This document shows, in pieces, positions 33,732-42,484 of a stretch of 64,000 nucleotides of DNA. Position numbers and translations under genes: made by a program. Where the stretch lies: contig DJWO01000014.1 of the NCBI GenBank assembly GCA_002441005.1, positions 186,001 to 250,000 of the forward strand, given 5' to 3'. The notes below the pieces were generated by a model. The model saw only the letters and a list, made by a program, of their open reading frames with translations. It was not told where the DNA came from and did no database searches. Source of the DNA: Candidatus Aminicenantes bacterium UBA6228. GTDB taxonomy: Bacteria > Acidobacteriota > Aminicenantia > Aminicenantales > Saccharicenantaceae. Within the stretch, counting starts at the first letter, position 1, and every line of letters starts with the position of its first letter.

Positions 33732-35810
33732 TTATTTTTTCTTCAGCTCGACCATTCCCGCTTTTTCCAGAGCCTGAAAATATTTTTCGACATCCAGAAG
33801 CGGCAACGGATTATATTCGGCTGAGGCCGCATTTCTAATCTCAAGAATCGACCGCTGGCCGTTAATGAAATTTCTCAATTCAAATTCAGCCTGAAAAATA
33901 TACGGCGAAATCTGAAGATTCATCTCCCGGAGTTTCATCATGACTGCCCAGGGTTCAGTCTCAGACGGCAACGGCTTTCTGACCGGAATTATTCGGTCGA
34001 GCCTGAGTTCATCAGCAGTCAGAATCAATTTTTCTGGTTTCACTTTCTCTCTGGCACAAGCTGTCTGATAAACCGTCTCCAGTTCTTTGAGCCAGATTCC
34101 TTTCATTTCATTGAGGGCTAATAACTTAGCTTTGAGAAGAGCCAGAAATTCCTGGTCAGCCTGGCCAAAGAACCGGGTTGAATTCAGAGCTTCTTTTTCC
34201 CGGTCAAAAGCCTGGTTAAGGATGTTAACCGCTTCTTTTCTGGCATTAGTAAGATTCTTTCCGGCTGACATAATCAGGGCTTCGGCCCGGCCTTTTTCCT
34301 GGCCAAGGCGCTCCTGGCTTCTGGTAGCTATCTCATTCAGCATCAGGCTGGCTTCCTTCGGGCCGGCATTGGATAGAAAGATGGCTGAAGCCACAGTCAG
34401 CGTCACCACTCTTTTGAGCTGGGTTGAATCTGATTTGTCAGGCAGGTCACCGCTGGTGTGATACCACATATCCGGCCAGCAGATAAACATTACGGCCGGG
34501 ACCCGGACCGAGCCGTCAACAAAAACGATATGATCGCTCCCGCCGGAAAAACGGTCGATGGTGTAATAGAAGGGATCACGGCTGCCGGCCGGAGAGAGAA
34601 CCTCATAGTATTTCCAGCCTGTATCCTGAGAGATGCGCTGGCTGGCCCCCATCCACTCCACAAAGGAGGCTACTACATCGTTGAGATAACTTGGCAAAGA
34701 ATACGGAGAAGTTTCGAGCCGAAAAGCGCTAAGATTTTTGACCAGGGCCTCCCCAACCATATCCTCATTCAGGTTGGCATAGAATTTTTTGGCCACCTCC
34801 GGATATTTCTTGATATAGGCCATGGTTCCGGAGATTTCCGGAACAAAAAGAAAGCGGATTGACCGCTTGAGCGGGGGAATTTTACCGTCGGCTACTAATT
34901 TTTTGATTACCCGGCCAGCTTCGAGAATGGCCACACAACCCGAGGCATCATCATTAGCTCCCTGCTTGGAGAGACCTTCAAACAAATGGCCGGTCAGAAC
35001 CAGTTCCTGCTCTGCTTTGTCGGTTCCTTTTATCCAGCCCATGGCCATCTCTTCCCGGTAAGGCACCATCTGGCTCTTGACCACCGCCCGGATCTTAACT
35101 CTGGTTTTCCTGTCGAGCATCTGCTTTAAATCATAATAGGTTCTCTCCGAAACCATGAAAGCGAACGCCGGCTTGTCTTTTTCACCTACTCGAATTGAGT
35201 TCCAGCCAAGCTGATCCCGGTCGAATTCAGGATGGCTGGAGGCGCAGGCAATGATACCTTTAGCACCAAATTTTTCGACGGCCAATTGACGCGCTCTCTC
35301 AGGAGAACCATAGACCAGGACAATTTTATCCTTAATCTCTTTCCCTTGATAAAAGGCTTCACTGTAGCCGGGCCCGACATCAATCAGTTCAGCCGTAGTA
35401 TCTGTAGAAACGCTACCCTGACAGAGGGTGGCCGGGATGTCTTTCAGGTCGTAAAGTTTCTTTTTAAGCGGCTCAACCAGCCAGAGTTCAGCCTGCTCGG
35501 CGTCCCAGGTCGTTTTAGCCATGGTCGGAAGTTCAATAATCTCTGCCTGGTCATAGCCATATTCTTTTAGCCGGTCAAGAATAAATCTGGTTTCGAAATA
35601 GCCATTCTGATACTCTTCCGGCCGGCGGTTACGGTTTACGCCGGTCAGATATATTTCATTCTGAAGGGCCAGTTCACCTGATGATTCGTTTATTATGTCC
35701 TGAAGAACAGAAAGAGGCAGAAGGGTTCTGGGCAATCTCTCCTGAGGCTGAGCCAGGAGAGAAGAGGTCAGCCCGAGAACCAGAAACAGAAAAATAAGTT
35801 TCTTTTTCAT
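33732..35810 (-). CDS. Exported M28-like peptidase, large form
   Basis: The 692-residue protein has a signal peptide (1-20). An N-terminal domain with a PA-like insert (about 150-240, IKDKIVLVYGSPERARQ, GAKGIIACASSH) precedes an M28-like core. Metal-site residues are visible in LVLTGHLFEGLSKQGANDDASG and FLFVPEISGTMAYIKKY, then GSDHIVF and WPDMWYHTSGD. The last 200 residues are helical (AARSQERLGQEKGRAEALIM type) and not catalytic. It is convergent with the DUF6305-like gene and divergent from the transporter operon, so it may belong to the same peptide/polymer-handling neighbourhood. Confidence 0.8.
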   Translation of the reverse strand: MKKKLIFLFLVLGLTSSLLAQPQERLPRTLLPLSVLQDIINESSGELALQNEIYLTGVNRNRRPEEYQNGYFETRFILDRLKEYGYDQAEIIELPTMAKTTWDAEQAELWLVEPLKKKLYDLKDIPATLCQGSVSTDTTAELIDVGPGYSEAFYQGKEIKDKIVLVYGSPERARQLAVEKFGAKGIIACASSHPEFDRDQLGWNSIRVGEKDKPAFAFMVSERTYYDLKQMLDRKTRVKIRAVVKSQMVPYREEMAMGWIKGTDKAEQELVLTGHLFEGLSKQGANDDASGCVAILEAGRVIKKLVADGKIPPLKRSIRFLFVPEISGTMAYIKKYPEVAKKFYANLNEDMVGEALVKNLSAFRLETSPYSLPSYLNDVVASFVEWMGASQRISQDTGWKYYEVLSPAGSRDPFYYTIDRFSGGSDHIVFVDGSVRVPAVMFICWPDMWYHTSGDLPDKSDSTQLKRVVTLTVASAIFLSNAGPKEASLMLNEIATRSQERLGQEKGRAEALIMSAGKNLTNARKEAVNILNQAFDREKEALNSTRFFGQADQEFLALLKAKLLALNEMKGIWLKELETVYQTACAREKVKPEKLILTADELRLDRIIPVRKPLPSETEPWAVMMKLREMNLQISPYIFQAEFELRNFINGQRSILEIRNAASAEYNPLPLLDVEKYFQALEKAGMVELKKK

Positions 35811-35884
35811 TGGCTTACTCCTCAGCTAAGTTAAGAACGAGATTCTATCGCTATTGCCGGTTGAAGGCAAAGACAAAGTTAAAT

Positions 35885-35914
35885 TTGTCTTTAGCTTTTT
35901 CTTTTTGTTAAAAT
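35885..35914 (+). promoter_or_regulatory. Promoter of the transporter/M14 operon
   Basis: TTGTCT (35885-35890), 18 bp, TAAAAT (35909-35914), 40 bp before the ATG at 35954, which has AGGAG upstream. It would drive 35954-39239. Confidence 0.4.
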
Positions 35915-35953
35915 ATCAATTAGATTAGAAGAGCAATTTTTTCAGGAGAAAAA

Positions 35954-36574
35954 ATGGTAGCAACCTCAACGGTAACAACCATAGTAACTGTTCTTCTGGC
36001 CATTGATATCATCTGGCTGGTTTATATTTTGTTTAAAGGCTATACCGAAAGCCTGTCCAGAACGATTGTGGCCGGACTGGTTCTGGGGGTCATCCTCTAT
36101 TATCTTCAGACCACCAGCCTTCAATACCTGACTTTTAAAACCGTCAAAAATGATCTTTTCCCCCCTGATGTCCCTCAATATTCTTACACCAAAACTGAAG
36201 ATGATAACCAGTATTCCAACCGCCTGATCTATACTTTCATGCTGACTCCCTCAGAGAGTGCCCTGGAAAGGACCGTCGATGTCCCGCCACCACCTGAGCT
36301 TAAGCTGGAGATGGACCCCGGCGGGAAAACCTTTACTTTAAAAGATCCTGAATCACTGAATATTGTCCTGACCCAGCTCAACCTGCCGCCAGTCAGCCAT
36401 GGCGTTCCAGAGCTTTCTACGATAACTGGCAACCGTACCGACCAGCAGGTTTACCGCTTCGATGATTATCCTCTGGGCACCTTGACGGTGGAAAGGTCTC
36501 TTTATCAAAACACAAAGGTCGCCCTGAGTTATTATTGTATTTCCAGAATTATCATTGATAGCCGAAAATATTGA
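35954..36574 (+). CDS. Membrane-anchored protein of unknown function in the pgs-like locus
   Basis: The 206-residue protein has two N-terminal helices (about 4-26 and 37-58) and a soluble C-terminal domain with a Pro-rich turn (VDVPPPPELKLEMDPGG) and many Tyr and beta-type strands. I do not recognise the family. It is the first gene of a four-gene operon with a transporter, a 51-residue membrane protein and an M14 hydrolase. It may be an accessory or substrate-presenting subunit of the transporter. Confidence 0.65.
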   Translation: MVATSTVTTIVTVLLAIDIIWLVYILFKGYTESLSRTIVAGLVLGVILYYLQTTSLQYLTFKTVKNDLFPPDVPQYSYTKTEDDNQYSNRLIYTFMLTPSESALERTVDVPPPPELKLEMDPGGKTFTLKDPESLNIVLTQLNLPPVSHGVPELSTITGNRTDQQVYRFDDYPLGTLTVERSLYQNTKVALSYYCISRIIIDSRKY

Positions 36575-36603
36575 AGAACCATTGACCTCCAGGAGAAATA
36601 TTT

Positions 36604-37896
36604 ATGTCGCCAACCTTGAGTGCCCTGTTTATTTTGCTGGTGATGGTGGCTGCTTATGTCGCCGCTCAGTTAATTAAACTTTCTACCGAGCTTTCGATTT
36701 TCGTGGCTGCTGTAGCTGGGGCTCTGGCTGGCGGTCACTGGTTGCCGGTCAGGCAGATAGCTGAAGGCGCCATTACCTATCTCGATATTTGCTTGATCTT
36801 CTTAACCGCCACTCTTTTCATGAATCTGGTGCGGGAAGCGGGCGGAGTGGCTTTTGCCGTGAGGTCAATCCTCAAAAGATTTCACCATCAGAAAGTTGTC
36901 CTTTTTCTGCTGCTGGTAATTTTACTGCTTATCCCGGGAGCACTGACCGGAGCCGGCAGCGTCACGGTTCTCATTACTGGTTCCCTGGTGGCCATTGTCC
37001 TTAAGTACATGGGTTTGCCGGAAACAAAAGTGGCCGCCATTATCTTCTTAATTGCCGGCCTGAGTGCCGCCGCCCCGCCGGTCAGTCTGTGGGCTATGAT
37101 GACTGCCGCCGGCATTAATATGCCTTATGTTGGCTTCTTTCTACCGCTGCTCATTCCCTGCCTGCTGGCGTCCCTGGCCGTCATCTTTATCCTGGGCTGG
37201 AAAGCCAAGCCGGTAGATCTGGAGAAAGCCCTGAAGGAAATCCCCGAACCGCCCGGGAAAATGAACTGGTGGAGAATAGCCCTGCCTTTTTTAGTCTTCC
37301 TGCTTCTCATCCTGGCTGGCAGACTTTTTCCTTTCAGTTTTCCTGTTCTCGGGTTGCCACTGATTTTTGCCCTGGCCGCTCTGACCGCTTTTTTAGCCTC
37401 ACCGGTGAAGTTAAATATCTGGAAAGTTTCCATAGAGACCACTCAGCAGCTACTGCCTCTGATCGGGACTTTGACCTGTGTCGGAATTCTGGTTCAAATT
37501 ATGACTCTGACCGGAGTCAGGGGATTAATTGCGGTGTCAGTCGTGACTCTGCCCGTAGCTATGGTCATCGCTTCGCTTTTTATTACTTTACCGGTTTCCG
37601 AAGCAGTTTTGATGTGGGGAGCAGCTCCGGTTCTGGGTGTTCCGCTGGTTCTTCTTTTTAATACCAGAGGCTTTAACCCGGTTATCGCCCTGGCTGGCAT
37701 GAGTCTCATCTGGCCTTTAGGCGATGCCCTGCCGCCAACCGCGATCATCGGGCGGCTGACCATGAATGTCGTCGGGGTGAAAGAACCTTATTCAAAATTT
37801 TTAAAACAGTGTCTGATTCCGGGCCTGATTATTGTGGCCCTGGGTATGCTGATGATAATCTTCAGCAAGCAACTTGGCTTTCTGGCCGTTTTTTAA
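36604..37896 (+). CDS. TRAP/DctM-like permease
   Basis: The 430-residue protein has 10-12 hydrophobic segments and no soluble domain. It has IPGALTGAGSVTVLITGSLVAIVLKYMGLP and ALIIFLIAGLSAAAPPVSLW-type repeats, then an inverted-repeat-like PVSEAVLMWGAAPVLGVPLVLLF and GDALPPTAIIGRL. These are typical of the ion-transporter superfamily including DctM and GntP. It probably moves an organic anion with Na+ or H+. The context suggests glutamate-derived or gamma-glutamyl substrates. No DctP or DctQ partner is present. Confidence 0.7.
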   Translation: MSPTLSALFILLVMVAAYVAAQLIKLSTELSIFVAAVAGALAGGHWLPVRQIAEGAITYLDICLIFLTATLFMNLVREAGGVAFAVRSILKRFHHQKVVLFLLLVILLLIPGALTGAGSVTVLITGSLVAIVLKYMGLPETKVAAIIFLIAGLSAAAPPVSLWAMMTAAGINMPYVGFFLPLLIPCLLASLAVIFILGWKAKPVDLEKALKEIPEPPGKMNWWRIALPFLVFLLLILAGRLFPFSFPVLGLPLIFALAALTAFLASPVKLNIWKVSIETTQQLLPLIGTLTCVGILVQIMTLTGVRGLIAVSVVTLPVAMVIASLFITLPVSEAVLMWGAAPVLGVPLVLLFNTRGFNPVIALAGMSLIWPLGDALPPTAIIGRLTMNVVGVKEPYSKFLKQCLIPGLIIVALGMLMIIFSKQLGFLAVF

Positions 37897-37909
37897 TTAG
37901 AGGTTAACC

Positions 37910-38065
37910 ATGCCGACAATCATCACTCTTATCTATTATTTACTGGTTGGCTTTTTTTCGGTCTGCTTCCTTTATAATTTTATTAAAAGCAAGAAATGGT
38001 CAGAAGAGCTGCTTTATCTGATAGTCCTTCTGCCTTTCCTGCTGAGGCTTTTCCGCTTGAAATGA
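37910..38065 (+). CDS. Small two-helix membrane protein (51 residues) in the transporter operon
   Basis: Starting at ATG 37910, the frame encodes MPTIITLIYYLLVGFFSVCF and continues to FRLK. Two hydrophobic helices (about 4-24 and 33-48) flank the polar linker KSKKWSEE. It lies 13 bp after the permease and 7 bp before the M14 gene, on the same strand, with AGAGG upstream. Its length, the tight spacing and the clean helix pattern argue that it is real, perhaps an accessory subunit of the permease. The family is unknown. Confidence 0.65.
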   Translation: MPTIITLIYYLLVGFFSVCFLYNFIKSKKWSEELLYLIVLLPFLLRLFRLK

Positions 38066-38072
38066 GGCTGAG

Positions 38073-39239
38073 ATGAACCCAACAGTCAACTGGAGAAAAT
38101 GGTTATTCGGCTTGATTTTTTTGGCCGTCTTAATTCCGGCCGGGCTTAGCTTTTACCGCAGCCGTCACCTGGCGGAACCGGTTGTCCTTGGCCCGGGAGT
38201 AACCGGAGTTAAAAAGTTGAGTAATTATTTCCCTGGAATAAAAGGCAGTATTAATGATGCCAAAATCTATATTCTGGGCGAGGACTCAGGCCGAGGCTCG
38301 GTCTTAATTCTCGGCGGCTCTCATCCCGAAGAACCGGCCGGGAGGCTGGCAGCCTGGATTATCATTGAAAATGCTAAAATGAAAGCTGGCCGGATATTAG
38401 TTATTCCCACAGCCAATCCCAGTGCTTCAACCTCAACCCGCCCGGGTGGAGCTTATCCGCCCGATTATTCCATTAAAACCCCCTGGGGAGAGCAAAAATT
38501 CAGACAAGGCGATAGATGGTCCAACCCGCTGGATCAGTGGCCCGACCCGGAGGTTTATATCCATTACCCGTCAAAACAGCAGTTAGCCTACATGGACGTC
38601 AGAAATCAAAACCGCACCTGGCCCGGCCGGCACGATGGTTTGATGACCGAAAAAACCTGTTATGCCATGACTCAACTAATCCGGCAGGAAAAAATTGATC
38701 TGGTTATTGACCTCCACGAAGCTGAGCTGCAGTACCCGGTGATCAGCACGATTGTCGTCCATCCGAAAGGTCAGGATTTAGCCGCTCTGGCTTCCATGAC
38801 CATCAGTGCCGAAGAAGGCTTCGACATCGGGGTTGAATATTCACCGGAAGCCCTGCGCGGGCTATCTCACCGGGAAATAGGCGACTGGACCGAAGCTATC
38901 CCGCTGCTGATGGAAACGCCTGAACCGTTTCTTGATGCCACCCGGGGAAAAACGGATCAAAATCTTCTGCTAACCGGGCGAGACGAGTTTGTCAGAAAGG
39001 CAGGAAAACACGGGTTGCTGTTTGAAAAACTCGATGAAAAAGGCTGGCCAGTTGACCTGAGGGTTGGACGTCACCTGTCATCTATTATTGTCATTTTAAA
39101 GACCTGGTCAGAACTTCGTCCTGACCGGCTGATTGAGGCTGAAGAGATTCCCCGCTATTCCGAAGTTGTCGGGAAAACCACGGGTTTTTATCTCAAAGAT
39201 CCGGCCCGGGCTCCAGCTAACCGTCTCTTTTTTGAGTAA
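38073..39239 (+). CDS. M14-type deacylase/peptidase (succinylglutamate desuccinylase/aspartoacylase-like)
   Basis: The 388-residue protein has an N-terminal membrane anchor (about 9-28). Zinc ligands are H84 and E87 in GGSHPEEPAG and H215 in LVIDLHEAELQ, and ETPEPFLDATRGK holds the likely catalytic Glu region. Family members cleave N-acyl-glutamate or gamma-type amide bonds. In this locus, opposite pgsBCW, it could cut a poly-gamma-glutamate-like product outside the membrane. Its 3' end overlaps the 3' end of pgsW by 23 bp. Confidence 0.8.
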   Translation: MNPTVNWRKWLFGLIFLAVLIPAGLSFYRSRHLAEPVVLGPGVTGVKKLSNYFPGIKGSINDAKIYILGEDSGRGSVLILGGSHPEEPAGRLAAWIIIENAKMKAGRILVIPTANPSASTSTRPGGAYPPDYSIKTPWGEQKFRQGDRWSNPLDQWPDPEVYIHYPSKQQLAYMDVRNQNRTWPGRHDGLMTEKTCYAMTQLIRQEKIDLVIDLHEAELQYPVISTIVVHPKGQDLAALASMTISAEEGFDIGVEYSPEALRGLSHREIGDWTEAIPLLMETPEPFLDATRGKTDQNLLLTGRDEFVRKAGKHGLLFEKLDEKGWPVDLRVGRHLSSIIVILKTWSELRPDRLIEAEEIPRYSEVVGKTTGFYLKDPARAPANRLFFE

Positions 39240-40308
39240 GACGGTTAAAAATGACAATGGCTGCACAGGCCAGGATATAAGCAGCCAGGAGCAGCCAGAG
39301 CTTCTTTTTATAAGAATCTTCCAGATGAAGTTTTAAATCCTTATCAACTTGAGGTAAGGGCTGTGGATCCCAGGGCAAATTGTAACGCTCAACCAGCCCT
39401 CTGATATTGAGGAGATGGATAACCGGAATTCCTTCGCTGGCCAGGCGCTGGATCAGCCCACAGCGGTCCTCAGGCGGTATTTTTTTGACCTGAGTCAGTC
39501 CGGGGCGAAGCTCCAGAACAGATGAATCGCGTCCTAAATTGACCAGACTCCCGCCGATATTGATAAAGGCCCGGATAGGCTTTGTACCGGCTGCTTCCTT
39601 AAACAGGCGAATATGAGTTTCTACCATGGATTTAAGCCCGTCAGGTTCAAGAAAATCTAATCCCAGAGCTTGAGCCTCCTGTCTCAGCCTGGATTTCAGT
39701 TCCCCGGGATACTCCCGGCCGGAATCATCCTCTCCTCCCCAGGTGACAGCCAGGAGGCGGTGCTGATTGAAGCCGGCCTGACGCAGGCACTTTTCTATCG
39801 ATAGCCAGGTAAAATCAGGTTGATTGGCTCCCCACTGAGAAGCTCCAAGGGAAACAATAACCAGGAGCTTAACCTCCATGGCCCGGGCGGCACAATAGGC
39901 TGCCACGGCCAGAGCTGGAAAAGAGCCAGAGGCCCCGGCCGCCACCACCTGACCCTTCTTAACCCCTGCCTGGTGAAGGAGGCGGACCAGAAGAGCCGCC
40001 ATAGCCGGATTAGTGGTGGTCCGCTTGGCTTCCAGCTGACCCAGGGTCGTGGTCAGAGGACTCGACTCCAGGCCAATTAACCCGGTCTTCATCGGATCGA
40101 ACGGATTTTTCCCGGGCAACAGGCCAAGCTTTTCCTGACAGCTATATATTTTCTTTTCGGCCTCAGCCATTAGCCGGGCGGCCTGGGCTTCATCAGGGGC
40201 CAGTTCCTTCCCGGCCGGCTTAAGCCAGAAATAAAAGACGAGATAAAAAACCAGACTGACCGCTGCTAAGTAAAAAATAGTTTTATGGTTGAATTTTGCA
40301 GTTGTCAT
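39217..40308 (-). CDS. pgsW: Poly-gamma-glutamate system protein PgsW
   Basis: The 363-residue protein has a membrane helix at each end (about 11-29 and 338-357). The middle contains AALLVRLLHQAGVKKGQVVAAGASGSFPALAVA and LVIVSLGASQWGANQPDFTWL, like the PgsW family (TIGR04332). PgsW replaces the PgsA/CapA partner in some pgs loci; its biochemical role is not established. It starts 3 bp after pgsC, in a pgsB-pgsC-pgsW operon. Confidence 0.85.
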   Translation of the reverse strand: MTTAKFNHKTIFYLAAVSLVFYLVFYFWLKPAGKELAPDEAQAARLMAEAEKKIYSCQEKLGLLPGKNPFDPMKTGLIGLESSPLTTTLGQLEAKRTTTNPAMAALLVRLLHQAGVKKGQVVAAGASGSFPALAVAAYCAARAMEVKLLVIVSLGASQWGANQPDFTWLSIEKCLRQAGFNQHRLLAVTWGGEDDSGREYPGELKSRLRQEAQALGLDFLEPDGLKSMVETHIRLFKEAAGTKPIRAFINIGGSLVNLGRDSSVLELRPGLTQVKKIPPEDRCGLIQRLASEGIPVIHLLNIRGLVERYNLPWDPQPLPQVDKDLKLHLEDSYKKKLWLLLAAYILACAAIVIFNRLTQKRDG

Positions 40309-40311
40309 CTT

Positions 40312-40761
40312 TTAGAAAAATAGCTGGCTGAGGAAAAAAGTTAAGACCGAAACAAAAATAAGTGAGGCCAGTGACGGCAGAATCTTTTGCCGCTCGAAGC
40401 TGGAAGCCAGAAGGCCAGGGACTACCCAGCCAATCACTCTGAGGCCAACCGGTTCAGCCAGAAGATGAGGCAGAGCCAGGCTCCAGGCTTGCCCCAGACA
40501 GGCTCCGGTCAAAATCAGCAGAACAAATCTCCGGCGGCCAAAAATGATGAAATAGCGTGATAGAAACCGGCCAACGAGCAAGGTTAGAAAAGCCACGGCC
40601 AGAGTGCTAAGGGGACGCCAGGGCTGATTAAGATACAGAGCGAAATAGCCTGGCACGATCAGTCCGCCGGGAGAAAGGCCGGTAATCTCGGCATAGAGGA
40701 GAGCCAGGAGCAGCCCGAGGAAAAAAGAGCTATAACTTGATGGCATCGGCCTTCCTTTCAA
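40312..40761 (-). CDS. pgsC: Poly-gamma-glutamate synthase subunit PgsC/CapC-like
   Basis: The 149-residue protein has four or five membrane helices and the typical start SYSSFFLGLLLALLYAEITGLSPGGLIVPGYFALYL, close to CapC/PgsC. It forms the membrane part of the synthase with PgsB. Its start overlaps the end of pgsB by 32 bp, as in many pgs operons. Confidence 0.9.
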   Translation of the reverse strand: MKGRPMPSSYSSFFLGLLLALLYAEITGLSPGGLIVPGYFALYLNQPWRPLSTLAVAFLTLLVGRFLSRYFIIFGRRRFVLLILTGACLGQAWSLALPHLLAEPVGLRVIGWVVPGLLASSFERQKILPSLASLIFVSVLTFFLSQLFF

Positions 40762-41998
40762 GATAATCTATCATTTCCTGTCCAAAGCCAACAATATTGC
40801 CCAGGCCAAAAACTACCAGCTCGGATTGAGCCTTTAAGTCATGATTTGAGGAAACAGAAGAAAAATAAGTTAAAATGTCCAGCAGAACAGCTTCAGGCCT
40901 GGAGCCTCTGACAGCGTAAACTGATTGGCTCAAGGATGGCTTTAATTTTTTCAAGAGAAGCCGGCGGGCCGGCGCGCCTCCAGCTCCCTGAAAGGCTAAT
41001 CCCGGAAACTTTAACTGGCGCCCGCTCTCCGGATCAGTCAAAAAACCTTCTTGCCATTCCTTAGCCAGAAAATCAACCCATTGCTTAGTGCGGTCTCCAC
41101 GATCAGCTCTGAAAGACAGCAGGCCATAGACGGCCCGCCCCTCCCAGCCAGTTCTTTCCATAATTTTGAACATGGCCTCAATCGATGACTGCGGGTCGTT
41201 GGCCGCAAATAGACTGACAAAATAGAGCTTTGTCCCCGGGTCATCGATACTTTTTACCCACACCTGGGGGCAGCCGGCATCAGGTTTAACTTTTTCCATT
41301 CCCTGGATAATCACTTCATCACTCAGGCCACAGGTCCGAAGGATATTAACCGCCAGCCTGATATTGGGTTCAAATTCGGGATAAGACAGCTGGCCAGCTA
41401 ACAATTCACTGGCCGAATCTTTTTTGACCGCTATGACCGGAGCCTTTTTCTTTCTGGCCTCAGCTGGCAGCGGTGGAAAAAGCTCTTCCTCAGGAATATA
41501 AACAGGGGTTTGAGGGCGAAAGGCTAAGGTCAAAGCCCGGGCAATTTCCTCTTTGGTCTTTCCCAGGGCCTCAAGATGATCAAGCCGGATATTGCTGACC
41601 ACCAGTAATTCCGGCTGCAGAAGATAGCTCGTTTCGGCCTGCAGGCATTCAGGCTGGATACTCATCATTTCCGAGACTAAATAATCCACTTTTTGCCCGG
41701 CAGCCTTTCTGACCAGCTTTTTCTGCTCAAGGATGGTCGGCCTCCCTCTTCTTTTTATTTCTTCTTCCTGCCCGTCAGGATAAATAACGACCGGCCTTGA
41801 GCCGGTCGTCTTGGCCATGACCCGGTAACCGGCCTGTCTCAAGCCGGCGGCTATCAATCTGGTGATACTTGACTTGCCCCTGATGCCGGTCACAGCCAGC
41901 CGGTGGGGAATTTTTTTAACCAGCCGGCGGTGGCTGAGAGTTTCAAAACCTAAGTAAAGAAGAAGAACCAGAAAAGACAGGAGCAAAATCTTATTCAT
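40730..41998 (-). CDS. pgsB: Poly-gamma-glutamate synthase subunit PgsB/CapB-like (Mur-ligase fold)
   Basis: The 422-residue protein has an N-terminal membrane helix (1-17), the P-loop TGIRGKSS (37-44), EMMSIQPE (about 122), VSNIRLDHLEALG and a C-terminal FGLGNIVGFG. These are all CapB/PgsB hallmarks of an ATP-dependent amide ligase. It polymerises glutamate, or a related amino acid, through the gamma-carboxyl. The 128 bp before it hold TATAAA-type sequence. A structured RNA with a terminator ends just upstream, so attenuation of this operon is possible. Confidence 0.92.
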   Translation of the reverse strand: MNKILLLSFLVLLLYLGFETLSHRRLVKKIPHRLAVTGIRGKSSITRLIAAGLRQAGYRVMAKTTGSRPVVIYPDGQEEEIKRRGRPTILEQKKLVRKAAGQKVDYLVSEMMSIQPECLQAETSYLLQPELLVVSNIRLDHLEALGKTKEEIARALTLAFRPQTPVYIPEEELFPPLPAEARKKKAPVIAVKKDSASELLAGQLSYPEFEPNIRLAVNILRTCGLSDEVIIQGMEKVKPDAGCPQVWVKSIDDPGTKLYFVSLFAANDPQSSIEAMFKIMERTGWEGRAVYGLLSFRADRGDRTKQWVDFLAKEWQEGFLTDPESGRQLKFPGLAFQGAGGAPARRLLLKKLKPSLSQSVYAVRGSRPEAVLLDILTYFSSVSSNHDLKAQSELVVFGLGNIVGFGQEMIDYLERKADAIKL

Positions 41999-42124
41999 CT
42001 GAGCAGCCTGTTAATAGCCATCTTTCTGATTTTGAGTTTATAAAAATAAATAAATAACCGCAACCGGAACAAAGATTTAAAGAGAGGAACCTGGCTGCTT
42101 TAATTTATCTGATGGTAAAGAAGA

Positions 42125-42397
42125 AAGGGAGGGGTGCTGCTTAGCACCCCTCTAATTAATTGAAGGAAGGGGGAATGGAAAGAAGGGCAAAGAAGGGCAA
42201 AAAGGAGGCATTTATAAATTTTTGGGTGTGCTCATCGTCTTCAAAAGAATAAATGGAGGGAGAACTCGATTCACTTACTGGCCCAGTTATCCTCAACTTC
42301 TCCCTCCAGGTCCGGATAACACTATTTATATAAACAAATGAAGATGTCCTGGCTTCTGCTCTTAAGGTTTTTGCTCGACCTGTTTCCTTCATTCTAA
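42125..42397 (-). ncRNA. Candidate sigma54-dependent structured small RNA
   Basis: A sigma54-type promoter (42408-42424) predicts a start near 42397, and an intrinsic terminator ends at 42130. In between is an 11-bp perfect stem (42254-42264 with 42298-42308; TGGAGGGAGAA/TTCTCCCTCCA) around a 33-nt loop. A C/U-rich stretch follows with a 10-bp tandem repeat (42181-42200) and CCUCC/CCCUUC motifs resembling anti-ribosome-site seeds. A 78-codon frame (MKETGRAKTLRAEARTSS...) lies within it, but it would start about 5 nt from the 5' end without a ribosome site. It could be a regulatory RNA or a pgsB leader. Confidence 0.5.
42130..42151 (-). terminator. Intrinsic terminator between the small RNA and pgsB
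   Basis: AGGGGTGCT and AGCACCCCT form a perfect 9-bp stem with a 4-nt loop. On the minus strand it is followed by CCCTTTCTTCTTT, which is U-rich but interrupted. It lies 131 bp before the pgsB start. Confidence 0.65.
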
Positions 42398-42407
42398 CTT
42401 CTATTAC

Positions 42408-42424
42408 AGCAACTTTTGTGCCAG
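42408..42424 (-). promoter_or_regulatory. Sigma54 (-24/-12) promoter
   Basis: On the minus strand the sequence CTGGCACAAAAGTTGCT matches the sigma54 consensus (TGGCAC-N5-TTGC) with the invariant GG-N10-GC spacing. The predicted start is near 42397. The nearest sigma54 activator gene is the NtrC-type regulator at 43957-45321. Confidence 0.7.
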
Positions 42425-42484
42425 ATTGGTCAAGGGGAAAGATAAAAAAATCACCGGTCAAACATAAAAAATATTACAGTGTCC

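Noticed and set aside
42003..42022. A third GG-N10-GC match before pgsB (TGGCTATTAACAGGC)
   Set aside because: The -12 half is poor and the predicted start would fall at or inside the pgsB start codon.
42156..42461. 101-codon minus-strand protein
   Set aside because: Its first codons lie upstream of and across the sigma54 promoter, and its C-terminus comes from a C/U-rich tandem repeat. A structured RNA explains the region better.
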